Shown here: piece after piece, positions 1 to 9,910 of the stretch
Position numbering within the stretch: position 1 is the stretch's first letter
How the letters are laid out: the number at the start of each line of letters is the position of its first letter
From: Algicola sagamiensis DSM 14643
GTDB taxonomy: Bacteria > Pseudomonadota > Gammaproteobacteria > Enterobacterales > Alteromonadaceae
Direction: 5' to 3'
Length of the DNA: 64,000 nucleotides
Assembly (NCBI RefSeq): GCF_000374485.1
Contig: NZ_KB894495.1
Location: 124,001-188,000, forward strand
Translations under genes and position numbers: made by a program
Notes under the pieces: generated by a model
What the model was told of the DNA's origin: nothing
The model's input: only the letters and a program-made list of their open reading frames with translations
Database searches by the model: none

Positions 1-299
1 ATATTATTTCGATAATATGCGAGAGGCTGCGAAACAGACTCATTGACTGACTTCGAAGCGGCGAAGTGGATGACACTTTTGATTGGATGCTTCTCGAAGA
101 TTTGCTTCAAGAGTTGGGCGTCACCAATATCTCCTTGGTAAAATGTCAGATCTTTGCCTGTGATTTCTTTGACTTTTTCTAAGGCAAGTTCTGTTGAATT
201 TTGTAGGTTATCGATCACGACAACAGACTCTGACTGGTTTATCAGTTCTACGAGAGTGTGACTACCGATATAGCCTGCGCCACCAGTAACGAGGATCAT
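1..299 (-). CDS. galE: UDP-glucose 4-epimerase, N-terminal part (runs off the left edge)
   Basis: This is the first 99 or so codons of a short-chain dehydrogenase-type sugar epimerase; the rest lies outside the window. Translation on the minus strand begins MILVTGGAGYIGSHT, the Rossmann NAD-binding motif GGAGYIGSH, followed by VVVIDNL (ribose-binding Asp), a QGDIGD segment and VIHFAASKSVNES near the edge, as in GalE. GalE interconverts UDP-glucose and UDP-galactose for galactose use and surface polysaccharide. The ATG at 299 has a GGAG Shine-Dalgarno (SD) sequence about 7 nt upstream. The gene is divergent from pdhR. Related epimerases such as UDP-GlcNAc 4-epimerase cannot be excluded without the C-terminal half. 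Confidence 0.85.
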   Translation of the reverse strand, partial: MILVTGGAGYIGSHTLVELINQSESVVVIDNLQNSTELALEKVKEITGKDLTFYQGDIGDAQLLKQIFEKHPIKSVIHFAASKSVNESVSQPLAYYRNN

Positions 300-690
300 G
301 AACAACTCCATCAAAAATAAATTGTGACGTATTATATCGATCTGGAATGGAAAATGCCTGTAAAATTATACTTTTTATGGTCAAAGTACGCCTTACAAAA
401 TTTAATAACATTTACTTATATTAAATTTTAAAAATAAATCTAAATAGTGATTTTATTTTATCCTCTTTTATATGGTTCCTAATAGAAAAGATGGAATGAA
501 TCAAGTTGAGTCAGCCTAGACTTATCTAGAGCGGTAGCTCTAATTCTCTTGCCTGAAATAACCCCGAGATGCTTTACCGGATATGGAATATTTGCTAATC
601 TTTCTTGTCACTAATATCTTGGTAAGACCAATTTACCATTTTGAATGAAATGAAACACATCATGTGGTGTGCTTTGGAGCGATTCAAGCA
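300..690. other. galE/pdhR divergent intergenic region
   Basis: An AT-rich stretch with no convincing reading frame separates the two divergent genes. It must contain the promoters for galE (minus) and the pdhR operon (plus). The only specific site I recognise is the PdhR-type operator at 619-631, listed separately. Confidence 0.6.
619..631 (+). promoter_or_regulatory. PdhR operator
   Basis: The perfect palindrome TTGGTAAGACCAA matches the known PdhR half-site pair (TTGGT, 3 nt, ACCAA). It lies about 60 nt upstream of the pdhR start, where autorepression of the pdhR-aceEF-lpd operon is expected. In E. coli, pyruvate releases PdhR from such a site. Confidence 0.9.
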
Positions 691-1452
691 TTGACTTCAA
701 TTAAAATAAAGCCCGCAAAATTGTCCGATGTGATTGTTGAGCAACTTGAGCAGATGATCATTGAAGGAACGTATCGCGCGGGGCAGAAATTTCCTCCAGA
801 GAGAGAACTGGCGAAGCAATTTGATGTGTCTCGTCCTTCTCTACGCGAAGCGATCCAGAAACTCGAAGCCAAAGGCCTTGTGACACGTAAACAAGGCGGT
901 GGGACGTTTGTGTCTGCACAAATGAAAAATACAGTGTCTGATCCACTTGCGGATTTACTCAATCGCCATCCCGAATCTCAATTTGATTTATTGGAGTTTC
1001 GGCAGGCGTTGGAAGGGATTTCTGCATTTTATGCAGCACTACGTGGTACTGAAGCCGATCACGTCCAAATTCAACAACGTTTTGAAGAATTAGAGGCTGC
1101 GCAAGCAACAGAAAACCTTGATGAAGAAGCAAAATCAGCTTTTCGCTTTTATTTAGCAATTGCAGAGGCTTCTCATAATCTGGTGCTGCTACACTTTGTC
1201 AGGAGCTTAGAACAGCTTCTGGAAAAAAATATTCGCCAAAACCTAGAGATCCTGAAACAACGCCCGGATGTCGCGGTGCAGATAAAAGCACATCGTCGAT
1301 TTCTTGTTGATGCGATGACAAAAGGAGAACCGGATAAGGCGCAAAGTGCGAGTAATGCGCATTTGGCTTATATCGAGGAAATCATCCTCGAAATCAGTAA
1401 AGAAAAAACAAGAGTTGAGCGCTCACTGCGTCGAAATCGGCAAAAATCGTAG
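691..1452 (+). CDS. pdhR: Pyruvate dehydrogenase complex repressor PdhR (GntR/FadR family)
   Basis: Pyruvate-responsive repressor of the pyruvate dehydrogenase operon. The N-terminal winged helix-turn-helix contains FPPERELAKQFDVSRPSLRE and then LEAKGLVTRKQGGGTFV, nearly identical to known PdhR proteins; the C-terminal half is an all-helical FCD-type effector domain. The reading frame opens with GTG at 664, but residues 1-9 of that version do not look like family sequence. A TTG at 691, with GGAG 11 nt upstream, gives MTSIKIKPAKLSDVI and 253 residues, close to the usual 254. I prefer 691, with 664 as the alternative. A PdhR operator lies just upstream, and aceE follows after 89 nt. Confidence 0.93.
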   Translation: MTSIKIKPAKLSDVIVEQLEQMIIEGTYRAGQKFPPERELAKQFDVSRPSLREAIQKLEAKGLVTRKQGGGTFVSAQMKNTVSDPLADLLNRHPESQFDLLEFRQALEGISAFYAALRGTEADHVQIQQRFEELEAAQATENLDEEAKSAFRFYLAIAEASHNLVLLHFVRSLEQLLEKNIRQNLEILKQRPDVAVQIKAHRRFLVDAMTKGEPDKAQSASNAHLAYIEEIILEISKEKTRVERSLRRNRQKS

Positions 1453-1541
1453 CGTTTACTCGAAAAATTCCTAAGTGTTTTTAATGATGTATGTGGTGGT
1501 TTTCAATCAACCGACACATCAACAATTGTAAGGACAATAGT

Positions 1542-4211
1542 ATGTCAGATATTCTCGCTCATGACATCGATCCATTGGAAACTGATGAATGGATCGACGC
1601 CTTAGAAGCCGTCCTCGAAGAAGAAGGGCCAGAGCGTGCGCACTATCTTTTAGAAAAGTTGATAGATAAAGCACGTCGCAATGGTGCTCATATGCCATAT
1701 GATGCGACAACGGCTTATATCAACACGATCCCGGCAGGCCAAGAGCCGTCAATGCCTGGCGATCAATCGATTGAAGCGCGTATTCGTTCCGCAATCCGTT
1801 GGAATGCACTCGTGATGGTTCTTCGTGCATCGAAGAAAAATCTTGAGCTAGGCGGACATATCTCAAGCTTTGCGTCCTCTGCAATGCTATATGATGTTGG
1901 TTTTAACCATTTCTTTCAAGCACCAAACGGTGAATCCGGTGGTGACTTCTTATTTATTCAAGGCCATGCATCGCCTGGTATCTACGGTCGTGCATTCCTT
2001 GAAGGCCGTTTTAGCGAAGACCAAATGGATGGTTTCCGTCAGGAAGCGTTCCAAGATGGCTTGTCATCTTACCCGCATCCAAAATTAATGCCTGATTTCT
2101 GGCAGTTCCCAACGGTATCAATGGGCTTAGGTCCAATGCAGGCAATTTATCAAGCGCGTTTCTTGAAGTATCTTACGGACCGTGGCATTAAAGATTGTTC
2201 TGATCAGCGCGTTTACTGCTTCATGGGAGACGGTGAGTGTGATGAGCCAGAAAGCTTGGGTGCAATCGGCCTTGCAGCACGCGAAGGCTTGGACAACCTG
2301 ACGTTCGTCATCAACTGTAACCTACAGCGCCTTGATGGCCCAGTTCGTGGTAATGGCAAAATCATTCAGGAGCTGGAAGGCACATTCCGTGGTGCAGGTT
2401 GGGAAGTGATCAAAGTGATCTGGGGTTCATACTGGGATCCACTTATCGCACGTGACACATCTGGCAAGCTGCTGGAAGTCATGGAACAAACCGTTGATGG
2501 TGAGTACCAGAACTGTAAAGCAAAAGGCGGCCGTTACACGCGTGAAAACTTCTTTGGTAAGTCTCCAGAGACTGAGCGTCTCGTTGCGAATATGTCTGAT
2601 GAAGATATTTGGCGTTTGAATCGTGGCGGGCATGATCCGGTGAAGGTCCATGCTGCGTATCACCGTGCTGTGAATACCAAAGGCCGTCCGCAAGTGATCT
2701 TGGCGAAGACCGTGAAAGGCTACGGTATGGGATCTGCAGGTGAAGGGAAGAACATCGCGCACCAAGTTAAGAAAATGGAACTCGATGCGGTCAAACATTA
2801 CCGTGATCGTTTTAACATTCCTGTTTCTGATGAGCAGTTGGCTGACTTGCCATACTACCGCTTCGAAGAAGATAGCGCAGAATACAAATACATGATGGAG
2901 CGTCGTAACTCTCTTGGTGGTTTGATGCCAAAGCGTCGTGCACAAACGGACAAAGAAGTTGTGCTTCCTGAGATGAAAGCATTTGAAGCGATCACCAAAG
3001 GTTCAGGTGACCGTGAAATTTCAACAACAATGGCATTTGTTCGTGTCCTGACAGCATTGTTGAAAGACAAAAAGTTGGGCAAGCGTATTGTTCCAATTAT
3101 CCCTGATGAAGCACGTACTTTCGGGATGGAAGGTTTATTCCGTCAAGTTGGTATCTATGCGCACGGTGGCCAGAAATACACGCCACAAGATGCGGATCAG
3201 GTTGCTTACTACCGTGAAGACCAAAAAGGTCAGGTACTTCAAGAAGGCATCAATGAGCTAGGAGCTATGGCATCTTGGTTATGTGCAGGGACTTCTTACT
3301 CAACGGTGAATGAGCCGATGATCCCGTTCTATATCTATTACTCTATGTTTGGTTTCCAACGTGTGGGTGATATGGTTTGGGCCGCTGGCGACAGCCAGGC
3401 ACGTGGTTTCTTGATTGGTGGTACAGCAGGTAGAACAACGCTTAACGGTGAAGGTCTCCAGCACCAAGATGGCCACAGCCACCTTCATTTTGGCACAGTA
3501 CCAAACTGTGTGACTTACGATCCAACCTATGGCTATGAAGTCGCAGTGATCGTTCAAGACGGTATGCGTCGCATGTATGGTGAGCAAGAGAATATCTTCT
3601 ATTACCTCACTGTGATGAACGAAAACTACGCACAACCTGCAATGCCAGAAGGCTCTGAAGAAGGCATTCTTCGTGGTTTATACAAGCTAGATAGCGTGAA
3701 AGGCAAGGGCAACAAACTGAACGTTCAGCTCATGGGCTCTGGTACGATCTTATTGCAAGTTCGCAACGCAGCAGAAATCCTAGCGAAAGACTACGGTGTG
3801 AATTCAACGGTTTACAGCGTGACCTCTTTCAACGAGCTTGCACGTGATGGTCTGGATGTAGAGCGCTGGAATATGCTTAATCCTGAGTCTGAGCCGAAGA
3901 AAGCATTCGTCACAGAAGTATTAGAAGGCGAAAAAGGCCCTGTAATTGCGGCGACAGATTATATGAAGCTGTATGCTGACCAGATCCGTGCTTGGGTTCC
4001 TGAGACTTTCCACGTACTTGGTACAGACGGTTTTGGTCGTTCAGACAGCCGTGAAAACCTGCGTCGTCACTTTGAAGTTGATGAGAAATACGTGGTTGTT
4101 GCTGCCCTTGCACAGCTTGCACGTCGTGGTGAGATCAAACCGAAAGTCGTGGCAGAAGCGATTGAGCGTTTTGAAATCGACACCGATAAACTCAATCCGC
4201 TTTACGCTTGA
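1542..4211 (+). CDS. aceE: Pyruvate dehydrogenase E1 component (homodimeric type)
   Basis: E1p decarboxylates pyruvate with thiamine diphosphate and passes the acetyl group to the lipoyl domains of AceF, in the cytoplasmic complex that links glycolysis to acetyl-CoA. At 889 residues it matches the gammaproteobacterial homodimeric enzyme (about 887). Visible hallmarks are the [11 protein letters not shown] region, the thiamine-diphosphate/Mg motif [10 protein letters not shown] followed by [14 protein letters not shown], and [11 protein letters not shown] in the C-terminal half. The ATG at 1542 is preceded by AAGGA, whereas the upstream in-frame extension to 1491 is not family-like. It is the second gene of the PdhR operon; aceF begins 13 nt after its stop. 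Confidence 0.97.
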   Translation: MSDILAHDIDPLETDEWIDALEAVLEEEGPERAHYLLEKLIDKARRNGAHMPYDATTAYINTIPAGQEPSMPGDQSIEARIRSAIRWNALVMVLRASKKNLELGGHISSFASSAMLYDVGFNHFFQAPNGESGGDFLFIQGHASPGIYGRAFLEGRFSEDQMDGFRQEAFQDGLSSYPHPKLMPDFWQFPTVSMGLGPMQAIYQARFLKYLTDRGIKDCSDQRVYCFMGDGECDEPESLGAIGLAAREGLDNLTFVINCNLQRLDGPVRGNGKIIQELEGTFRGAGWEVIKVIWGSYWDPLIARDTSGKLLEVMEQTVDGEYQNCKAKGGRYTRENFFGKSPETERLVANMSDEDIWRLNRGGHDPVKVHAAYHRAVNTKGRPQVILAKTVKGYGMGSAGEGKNIAHQVKKMELDAVKHYRDRFNIPVSDEQLADLPYYRFEEDSAEYKYMMERRNSLGGLMPKRRAQTDKEVVLPEMKAFEAITKGSGDREISTTMAFVRVLTALLKDKKLGKRIVPIIPDEARTFGMEGLFRQVGIYAHGGQKYTPQDADQVAYYREDQKGQVLQEGINELGAMASWLCAGTSYSTVNEPMIPFYIYYSMFGFQRVGDMVWAAGDSQARGFLIGGTAGRTTLNGEGLQHQDGHSHLHFGTVPNCVTYDPTYGYEVAVIVQDGMRRMYGEQENIFYYLTVMNENYAQPAMPEGSEEGILRGLYKLDSVKGKGNKLNVQLMGSGTILLQVRNAAEILAKDYGVNSTVYSVTSFNELARDGLDVERWNMLNPESEPKKAFVTEVLEGEKGPVIAATDYMKLYADQIRAWVPETFHVLGTDGFGRSDSRENLRRHFEVDEKYVVVAALAQLARRGEIKPKVVAEAIERFEIDTDKLNPLYA

Positions 4212-4224
4212 TAAGGAGAAATTC

Positions 4225-5877
4225 ATGGCGAATATCAAAGAAGTTTTTGCTCCTGATGTCGGTGGCGATGAAGTTGAAGTCATCGAGCTATGCGTTGAAC
4301 CAGGCGAAAGCGTAGAAGCGGAAGATTCCTTGATCACGGTTGAAAGTGACAAGGCATCGATGGATATCCCGGCACCATTTGCTGGGGTGATCAAAGAATT
4401 AAAAGTTGCTGTTGGCGACAAAGTGTCAGAAGGCACTTTGATTGCGATGCTCGAAGAAGCGGGTGCATCTGAAGCACCAGCTGTTGAAGTACCAAAAGAA
4501 GAAGCAGCCCCAACGCCTGTAGCAGAACCTGAGCCAGCATCAGCACCTGTTGCACAGGGCGGAGAACAAGTGATAGAAGTCACCGTGCCAGACATTGGTT
4601 CTGATGGTGAAGTTGACGTCATTGATGTGCTTGTTGCAGAAGGTGACACCGTTGCAAAGGAAGACGGTTTGATCACCCTCGAAACTGACAAAGCAACGAT
4701 GGATGTACCATGCCCAGAAGACGGTGTGGTTGATTCTTTGAAAGTCGCAACGGGAGACAAAGTCTCTGAAGGCTCTTTGGTACTGACACTCAAAGTAAAA
4801 TCTGCTGCGGCACCTGCTCCAGTAGCAAAACCAGCGCCTGCTCAAGAAGCACAAACAGTAGAGGTGCCTGCACAGGAAACAAAGCAAGCAGCATCAAAAG
4901 CGCCACCAGTCCCACATCACCCATCAGCAGGTGAGCGTAAAGGTTCTGGTGTTGTGCATGCAAGCCCTGCGGTGCGTCGTTTAGCACGTGAGTTTGGTGT
5001 TGATTTAACGAAAGTCAGCGGCACAGGCCGTAAAAATCGTATTTTAAAAGAAGATGTTCAGTCTTACGTGAAATACGAGCTATCTCGTCCGAAGGCAACT
5101 GGCTCTTCATCTGTAGGTGCAGGCACTGGTGGTCTTCAAGTTATTCCACAACCGAAAGTTGATTTCTCGAAGTTTGGTGAAGTGGAAGAAGTACCACTGA
5201 CGCGTATTCAGAAAATCTCTGGTCCGAATTTGCACCGTAACTGGGTCACCATCCCACACGTAACACAATTCGACGAAGCAGATATCACGGATGTTGAAGC
5301 GTTCCGCAAAGAACAAAACGAAGTCGTCAAGAAGAAAGATCTTGGCTTCAAGGTGACACCACTTGTATTCATCATGAAATCAGTGGCCAACGCGCTCCGT
5401 GCTTATCCAGTGTTCAACTCATCACTCTCTGAAGATGGTGAGCACCTGATCATGAAGAAATACGTGCATATCGGTATTGCAGTGGATACACCAAATGGTT
5501 TGGTTGTCCCTGTGGTTCGTGATGTGGATCAGAAAGGTATCTATGAGTTGTCGAAAGAACTCATGGGTATCTCGAAGAAAGCACGCGACGGTAAGCTGAC
5601 TGCGAAGGATATGCAAGGTGCATGTTTCACGATTTCAAGTTTGGGTGGCATCGGTGGTACGGCATTTACACCAATTGTCAATGCGCCAGATGTTGCAATT
5701 CTTGGTGTCTCGAAGAGCGAGATCAAGCCGAAGTGGAACGGTAAAGAATTTGCTCCGCGTCTGATGTTGCCACTTTCACTATCTTATGACCACCGTGTCA
5801 TTGATGGTGCTGTTGCAGCGCGTTTTGCGGTAGAAGTGAGCAGTGTACTTTCTGATATCAGAAAACTCGTTTTATAA
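4225..5877 (+). CDS. aceF: Pyruvate dehydrogenase E2, dihydrolipoyllysine acetyltransferase
   Basis: E2p core of the complex: it carries acetyl groups on swinging lipoyl arms and transfers them to CoA. The 550-residue protein has two lipoyl domains with target lysines in ESDKASMD and ETDKATMD, each followed by an Ala/Pro/Glu-rich linker. Next come a peripheral subunit-binding domain ([17 protein letters not shown]) and the catalytic domain ending in [17 protein letters not shown], with the active-site His and Asp. E. coli AceF has three lipoyl domains, whereas many relatives have two. The ATG at 4225 has a strong AAGGAG SD sequence; longer in-frame versions reaching back into aceE are spurious. 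Confidence 0.96.
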   Translation: MANIKEVFAPDVGGDEVEVIELCVEPGESVEAEDSLITVESDKASMDIPAPFAGVIKELKVAVGDKVSEGTLIAMLEEAGASEAPAVEVPKEEAAPTPVAEPEPASAPVAQGGEQVIEVTVPDIGSDGEVDVIDVLVAEGDTVAKEDGLITLETDKATMDVPCPEDGVVDSLKVATGDKVSEGSLVLTLKVKSAAAPAPVAKPAPAQEAQTVEVPAQETKQAASKAPPVPHHPSAGERKGSGVVHASPAVRRLAREFGVDLTKVSGTGRKNRILKEDVQSYVKYELSRPKATGSSSVGAGTGGLQVIPQPKVDFSKFGEVEEVPLTRIQKISGPNLHRNWVTIPHVTQFDEADITDVEAFRKEQNEVVKKKDLGFKVTPLVFIMKSVANALRAYPVFNSSLSEDGEHLIMKKYVHIGIAVDTPNGLVVPVVRDVDQKGIYELSKELMGISKKARDGKLTAKDMQGACFTISSLGGIGGTAFTPIVNAPDVAILGVSKSEIKPKWNGKEFAPRLMLPLSLSYDHRVIDGAVAARFAVEVSSVLSDIRKLVL

Positions 5878-5887
5878 CACGAAAATG

Positions 5888-5925
5888 CGAAGGCGCTACC
5901 CATAGTCAGGGATAGCGCTTTCCTG
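5888..5925 (+). other. Imperfect hairpin between aceF and lpd
   Basis: GGCGCTACCC and GGGATAGCGCT form a stem with one mismatch around a 7-nt loop, followed by a pyrimidine-rich stretch. It could be an attenuator or an RNA-processing site that sets the level of lpd relative to aceEF. The 153-nt gap leaves room for a separate lpd promoter, as E. coli has. Confidence 0.4.
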
Positions 5926-6030
5926 CTAGAATTCTGGCTGAACGTGAGAGTAATCTCACGATGCACTTAAGTATGCCAGAGAACAAAGAATTTTGGGACA
6001 AACCCAGCAAAGAATAACTAGAGGTTCGCA

Positions 6031-7458
6031 ATGAGCAACGATATCAAAACCCAAGTCGTCGTACTTGGTTCCGGCCCGGGCGGTTACTCTGCCGCATTCC
6101 GCGCGGCAGATTTAGGACTGGACGTCACACTTGTTGAAGCAAACAAGTCGCTGGGTGGCGTTTGTCTTAACGTAGGTTGTATCCCTTCAAAAGCCCTTCT
6201 CCATGTCGCAAAAGTAATTGATGACGCAAAAGATATGGCTTCCCATGGTGTGACTTTTGGTCAACCAGAAATCGATTTAGACAAGATCCGCAAGTGGAAA
6301 GATAAAGTTGTCAAGCAGCTGACAGGTGGCTTAGACGGCATGGCGAAAATGCGTAAAGTGAACGTGGTCAATGGCTACGGCAAATTCACAGGCGCAAACA
6401 CCCTTGCTGTGGAAGGCAAAGACGGCACGACAACTATCACGTTTGACAATGCGATCATTGCTGCGGGTTCTGAGCCAGTTTCATTGCCGTTTATTCCTAA
6501 AGACGATCCTCGCGTGATCGACTCAACAGGTGCGTTAGAGCTTAAAGACATTCCAGAAGAAATGCTTGTCATTGGTGGTGGTATCATCGGTCTTGAGATG
6601 GGTACTGTGTACTCTTCATTAGGCACGAATGTGAGCGTTGTTGAATTCTTTGACCAGCTTGTACCCGCAGCGGATAAAGACATCGTCAACGTGTACACCA
6701 AGCACAACAAAAAGCGTTTCAACATGATGTTATCGACGAAAGTCACTGCTGTTGAAGCGAAAGATGACGGTTTGTACGTTTCTTTCGAAGGAAAGAATGC
6801 GCCAGAAAAAGCGGTGCGTTATGACAAGATCCTTGTGGCTGTTGGCCGGGTCCCAAATGGTAAGTTGCTTGACGCAGAAAAAGCGGGTGTTCAGGTTGAT
6901 GATCGTGGTTTCATCAATGTTGATAACCAGCTTCGCACCAACGTTCCGCATATCCATGCGATTGGTGACATCGTTGGTCAACCAATGCTTGCACACAAAG
7001 CGGTTCATGAAGCACACGTTGCAGCTGAAGTCATTTCTGGACAGAAACACTACTTCGACCCACGTTGTATTCCTTCTGTTGCATATACAGATCCTGAAAT
7101 CGCCTGGGTTGGTTTGACAGAGAAAGAAGCAAAAGAGCAAGGTGTCAACGTTGAGAAAGCGGTATTCCCTTGGGCTGCTTCTGGTCGTGCAATTGCCTCA
7201 GCACGCTCTGAGGGTATGACGAAGATGTTATTCGAAAAAGACACAGGTCGCGTTGTTGGTGGTGCGATTGTTGGGATCAACGCAGGCGAAATGCTTGGTG
7301 AAATCGGTCTTGCAATCGAAATGGGCGCAGATGCTGAAGATTTAGCATTAACGATCCACGCGCATCCAACATTGAACGAGTCGATTGGTCTTGCTTCAGA
7401 AATCTTTGAAGGCAGCATCACGGATTTACCAAATCCAAAAGCCAAAAAGAAAAAGTAA
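6031..7458 (+). CDS. lpd: Dihydrolipoyl dehydrogenase (E3)
   Basis: Flavoprotein that reoxidises dihydrolipoamide with NAD+ for pyruvate dehydrogenase and usually also for the 2-oxoglutarate dehydrogenase and glycine cleavage systems. The 475 residues show the FAD-binding GSGPGGYSAAFRAADLG, the redox disulfide GGVCLNVGCIPSKALL, the NAD-binding VIGGGIIGLEMG, the second FAD motif HAIGDIVGQPMLAHKA, and the interface active-site HAHPTLNES. The ATG at 6031 follows an AGAGG SD sequence. The gene ends the operon and is followed by an intrinsic terminator. The Lys-rich tail (KAKKKK) is typical of marine gammaproteobacterial homologs. Confidence 0.97.
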   Translation: MSNDIKTQVVVLGSGPGGYSAAFRAADLGLDVTLVEANKSLGGVCLNVGCIPSKALLHVAKVIDDAKDMASHGVTFGQPEIDLDKIRKWKDKVVKQLTGGLDGMAKMRKVNVVNGYGKFTGANTLAVEGKDGTTTITFDNAIIAAGSEPVSLPFIPKDDPRVIDSTGALELKDIPEEMLVIGGGIIGLEMGTVYSSLGTNVSVVEFFDQLVPAADKDIVNVYTKHNKKRFNMMLSTKVTAVEAKDDGLYVSFEGKNAPEKAVRYDKILVAVGRVPNGKLLDAEKAGVQVDDRGFINVDNQLRTNVPHIHAIGDIVGQPMLAHKAVHEAHVAAEVISGQKHYFDPRCIPSVAYTDPEIAWVGLTEKEAKEQGVNVEKAVFPWAASGRAIASARSEGMTKMLFEKDTGRVVGGAIVGINAGEMLGEIGLAIEMGADAEDLALTIHAHPTLNESIGLASEIFEGSITDLPNPKAKKKK

Positions 7459-7475
7459 GTTTAAAATCAACGAAT

Positions 7476-7503
7476 AAAGGCCTGATCTTCAGGCCTTTTT
7501 TTC
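7476..7503 (+). terminator. Rho-independent terminator of the pdh operon
   Basis: The stem AAAGGCCTG/CAGGCCTTT closes on a short loop and runs into seven T residues, 18 nt after the lpd stop codon. Confidence 0.9.
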
Positions 7504-7520
7504 GACTGTGAGTTAATGAG

Positions 7521-8234
7521 ATGAATGCTGTTGTTCGATTAAGAGAAGCATTAAAAGAAAAGTCGACCCGTGAGTTTCGAGCGCGAGGTAGTGCAATTCA
7601 GCGTTGTTCAAGCTGTTTAATGAGCAAAGCGCTGTGTTATTGTGATTCTGTTCATACAGTCTCTTCAGCGGTAGGGTTTTGTCTTTTGATGTTTGGCTCA
7701 GAAGCCTATAAACCGACGAACACTGGGCGACTCATTGCTGATATTATCCCTCAGACTTTTGCATGGAAGTGGTCAAGAACACAACCATCAGAGCAATTAC
7801 TCACATTGCTCACCCAAGAAGGTTGGCAACCGATCCTGGTATTCCCTCATGATGAGGTAGAGCGAGCAAGACAGTGCCATGAAGTACTTCTGGGGGAGCA
7901 GAAATCAGGTACTCAAAAACAACCACTGTTTGTTTTATTAGACGGTACTTGGCGACAAGCGAAAAAAATGTTTCGTAACAGCCCTTATTTAACGCAGTAT
8001 CCCGTATTGTCCATTCAACCGGATACATTGTCTCTTTACGGTCTAAGGAAAAGCGACAACCCGGCACACTTGTGTACCGTCGAGGCCGCTGTTGTGCTTT
8101 TGGAAATGGCGAAGGAACACAATGCAGCGCAGGCGCTCGCATCACATTTTCAACGTTTTAAAACGGATTATCGGCAGATCCGCTCGAACCGTATTGCGTG
8201 TTCGTCTTCATCCGTTTTAAAGCAAGTCACATGA
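7521..8234 (+). CDS. tapT: tRNA-uridine aminocarboxypropyltransferase (DTW domain, TapT/YfiP-like)
   Basis: DTW-domain protein predicted to transfer a 3-amino-3-carboxypropyl group from S-adenosylmethionine to a tRNA uridine (acp3U47 in E. coli). Of 237 residues, the N-terminal part has a zinc-type cysteine cluster (RCSSCLMSKALCYC), then PTNTGRLI and the signature LLDGTWRQAKKM, plus the conserved LYGLRKSDNPAHLCTVEA segment, which fits the family. It begins only 18 nt after the pdh terminator and probably has its own promoter or partial readthrough. The upp-like gene follows after 30 nt in the same direction and may be cotranscribed. Confidence 0.85.
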   Translation: MNAVVRLREALKEKSTREFRARGSAIQRCSSCLMSKALCYCDSVHTVSSAVGFCLLMFGSEAYKPTNTGRLIADIIPQTFAWKWSRTQPSEQLLTLLTQEGWQPILVFPHDEVERARQCHEVLLGEQKSGTQKQPLFVLLDGTWRQAKKMFRNSPYLTQYPVLSIQPDTLSLYGLRKSDNPAHLCTVEAAVVLLEMAKEHNAAQALASHFQRFKTDYRQIRSNRIACSSSSVLKQVT

Positions 8235-8264
8235 ATCCAACTATGAAATAAAAAAGGCAGCACC

Positions 8265-8921
8265 ATGAGTCTCTTTATCTTGAATCAAAATCGCTCAGTC
8301 GCGAATGAATTTTTAGCAGAACTCCGTGATGTGAATGTGCAGGGCGACTCAATGCGCTTTCGCCGAAACCTACGGATGTTAGGTAATCTTCTCGCATATG
8401 AAGTTTCAAAATCTCTGAACTATGAGACACAACAGGTAGCAACTCCACTGGGTACAGCTGCGATTGATCGAATTGAGTCTCAACCCATTTTGCTCACCAT
8501 TCTGCGGGCTGGTTTGCCGTTCTACGATGGCTTTTTAGATATATTCGATAAAGCATACAGTGGCTTTATTGGTGCATATCGTCGTCATGACGAAACCGCA
8601 GAGGATGGTTTTGATATTTACTTAGGCTACAGTGCATTTCCCGATATTTCTGGGCGAGATATTATCGTTGTGGATCCGATGTTGGCCACTGGGAAATCAC
8701 TCGCGAAATCGTTGAATAAAATCCTCGAAATGGGTCAGCCTCGTTCGATTAAAATCGTTGCTGTCATTGCAGCACCAGAAGGCGTTTCTTATCTTCAGGA
8801 AAATGTTCAGTCAGACGTAGAAATTTACCTTGCTGCGATGGATGAAAAGCTCAATGAAAAAGCCTATATCGTCCCAGGCTTGGGTGATGCTGGTGATTTA
8901 GCCTACGGTGAAAAACTATAA
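8265..8921 (+). CDS. upp: Uracil phosphoribosyltransferase, Bacteroidota-like subtype
   Basis: Salvages uracil to UMP using PRPP. Visible motifs are TILRAGLPFYDG (dimer and active-site region), the PRPP loop VVDPMLATGKSLAKS and the uracil-binding C-terminus YIVPGLGDAGDLAYGEKL. From family knowledge, the start (LNQNRSVANEFLAELRDV, then DSMRFRRNL) and the overall pattern resemble the uracil phosphoribosyltransferase common in Bacteroidota more than E. coli Upp. This suggests acquisition by transfer, although no sequence search was possible. The 218-residue length is normal. The ATG at 8265 has an AAAAGG SD-like sequence upstream. Confidence 0.85.
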   Translation: MSLFILNQNRSVANEFLAELRDVNVQGDSMRFRRNLRMLGNLLAYEVSKSLNYETQQVATPLGTAAIDRIESQPILLTILRAGLPFYDGFLDIFDKAYSGFIGAYRRHDETAEDGFDIYLGYSAFPDISGRDIIVVDPMLATGKSLAKSLNKILEMGQPRSIKIVAVIAAPEGVSYLQENVQSDVEIYLAAMDEKLNEKAYIVPGLGDAGDLAYGEKL

Positions 8922-8927
8922 TGGAAC

Positions 8928-8950
8928 TGGCCCTTGTAAGGGCCATTTTA
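8928..8950 (+). terminator. Terminator after upp
   Basis: The stem TGGCCCTT/AAGGGCCA with a short loop is followed by TTTTA. It sits between convergent upp and the LOV-GGDEF gene and slightly overlaps the end of the latter. Confidence 0.7.
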
Positions 8951-9910
8951 CTCAATAATTTTTTGAACAATACAATGACGCCCTTTGCTTTTTGCGGCAT
9001 AAAGAGCTTGGTCCGCAATATCAAGTAATTCTAGATGACTACAAACAGCTGGATCTTGAACAAAAACATGCCCGATACTGAAAGTGATGTATTCATGTTC
9101 ACTTTTTTGATGCTCAATATTGAGTCTTTCGATTTCTGCTTGAAGCTTCTTCGCAAGCTTTGCACCAAACAATGCAGTTCCTCCTACCGAGAAAACTGCA
9201 AACTCTTCCCCACCATACCGAGCAACAATATCGGTATTTCTTTTGAAGACGCATCGAAGTGCTTGACCAACTTTTTCAAGACAATGATCACCTTCAATAT
9301 GTCCATAGAAGTCGTTATAAGCTTTAAAATGATCAACATCCATCATAAATAAGGAGAAGGGAAGGTTATTTCGTTGAGCAAAAGTAAATTGTGCTGGATA
9401 TTGTTCTAAAAAGTAACGTTTGTTATGTAAGCCCGTTAATGCATCGGTTTCCGCTTGCTCTTTTAAATTTTTATTTGAGTCACGCAGATCACACATTTCA
9501 AGGACGAGCTGCTTTTGCAAATCGACCTTTTGTGTAATATCTTTTTGTATACCAAGAAAATAGAGAATTTCACCCTCGTCACTCCGAATCGGAGAAATAC
9601 TGAGTTCATTCCAAAAACGCTCTCCCGTTTTACGATAATTTTTTAAGACAACCTGGCATGGCTCCCCTTTTTTTAAAGCCTCTCGTAGCACCTGTATTTC
9701 GGGTTGGTTTTGGTCATCACACTGTAAAAATCGACAGTTTTTATTCAGTACTTCCTCTTTTGTATAACCCGTCGTTATTTCGAAAGCGCGATTGACATAT
9801 ACGAGTGGGCTATCATCCAAGTTTGGATCGACCAATGTTACGCTATCTCTGAGCTCAGATAAGATTGTATCGAAAAGCTCGATGCTAATAGCTAGCTTTT
9901 TGGGTAACAT
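8948..9910 (-). CDS. LOV-GGDEF protein, predicted blue-light-regulated diguanylate cyclase
   Basis: Soluble 320-residue signalling protein. Residues 10-130 form a PAS domain with all LOV hallmarks: flavin-adduct Cys59 in NKNCRFLQ (56-63), Asn91 in the NYRKTGE strand, Asn101 in RFWNE, and Gln122 in FLGIQKD. A helical linker (130-155) leads to a GGDEF domain (156-320) with the active-site motif GGEEF at 233-237, MDVDHFKAYND metal-binding residues, and an inhibitory RxxD site (RNTD, 224-227) exactly five residues before GGEEF. It is therefore predicted to make c-di-GMP, with product inhibition, under control of blue light through an FMN adduct. The ATG has an AGGAG SD sequence. It is monocistronic and convergent with upp. 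Confidence 0.92.
   Translation of the reverse strand: MLPKKLAISIELFDTILSELRDSVTLVDPNLDDSPLVYVNRAFEITTGYTKEEVLNKNCRFLQCDDQNQPEIQVLREALKKGEPCQVVLKNYRKTGERFWNELSISPIRSDEGEILYFLGIQKDITQKVDLQKQLVLEMCDLRDSNKNLKEQAETDALTGLHNKRYFLEQYPAQFTFAQRNNLPFSLFMMDVDHFKAYNDFYGHIEGDHCLEKVGQALRCVFKRNTDIVARYGGEEFAVFSVGGTALFGAKLAKKLQAEIERLNIEHQKSEHEYITFSIGHVFVQDPAVCSHLELLDIADQALYAAKSKGRHCIVQKIIE

Noticed and set aside
3973-4224. 84-codon N-terminal extension of aceF
   Set aside because: It overlaps the aceE 3' end in another frame; the strong SD sequence and family N-terminus are at 4225.
4041-4793. 250-codon open frame opposite aceE/aceF
   Set aside because: Ser/Thr-rich sequence is the antisense shadow of the Ala/Glu/Lys-rich lipoyl domains; no start context or homology.
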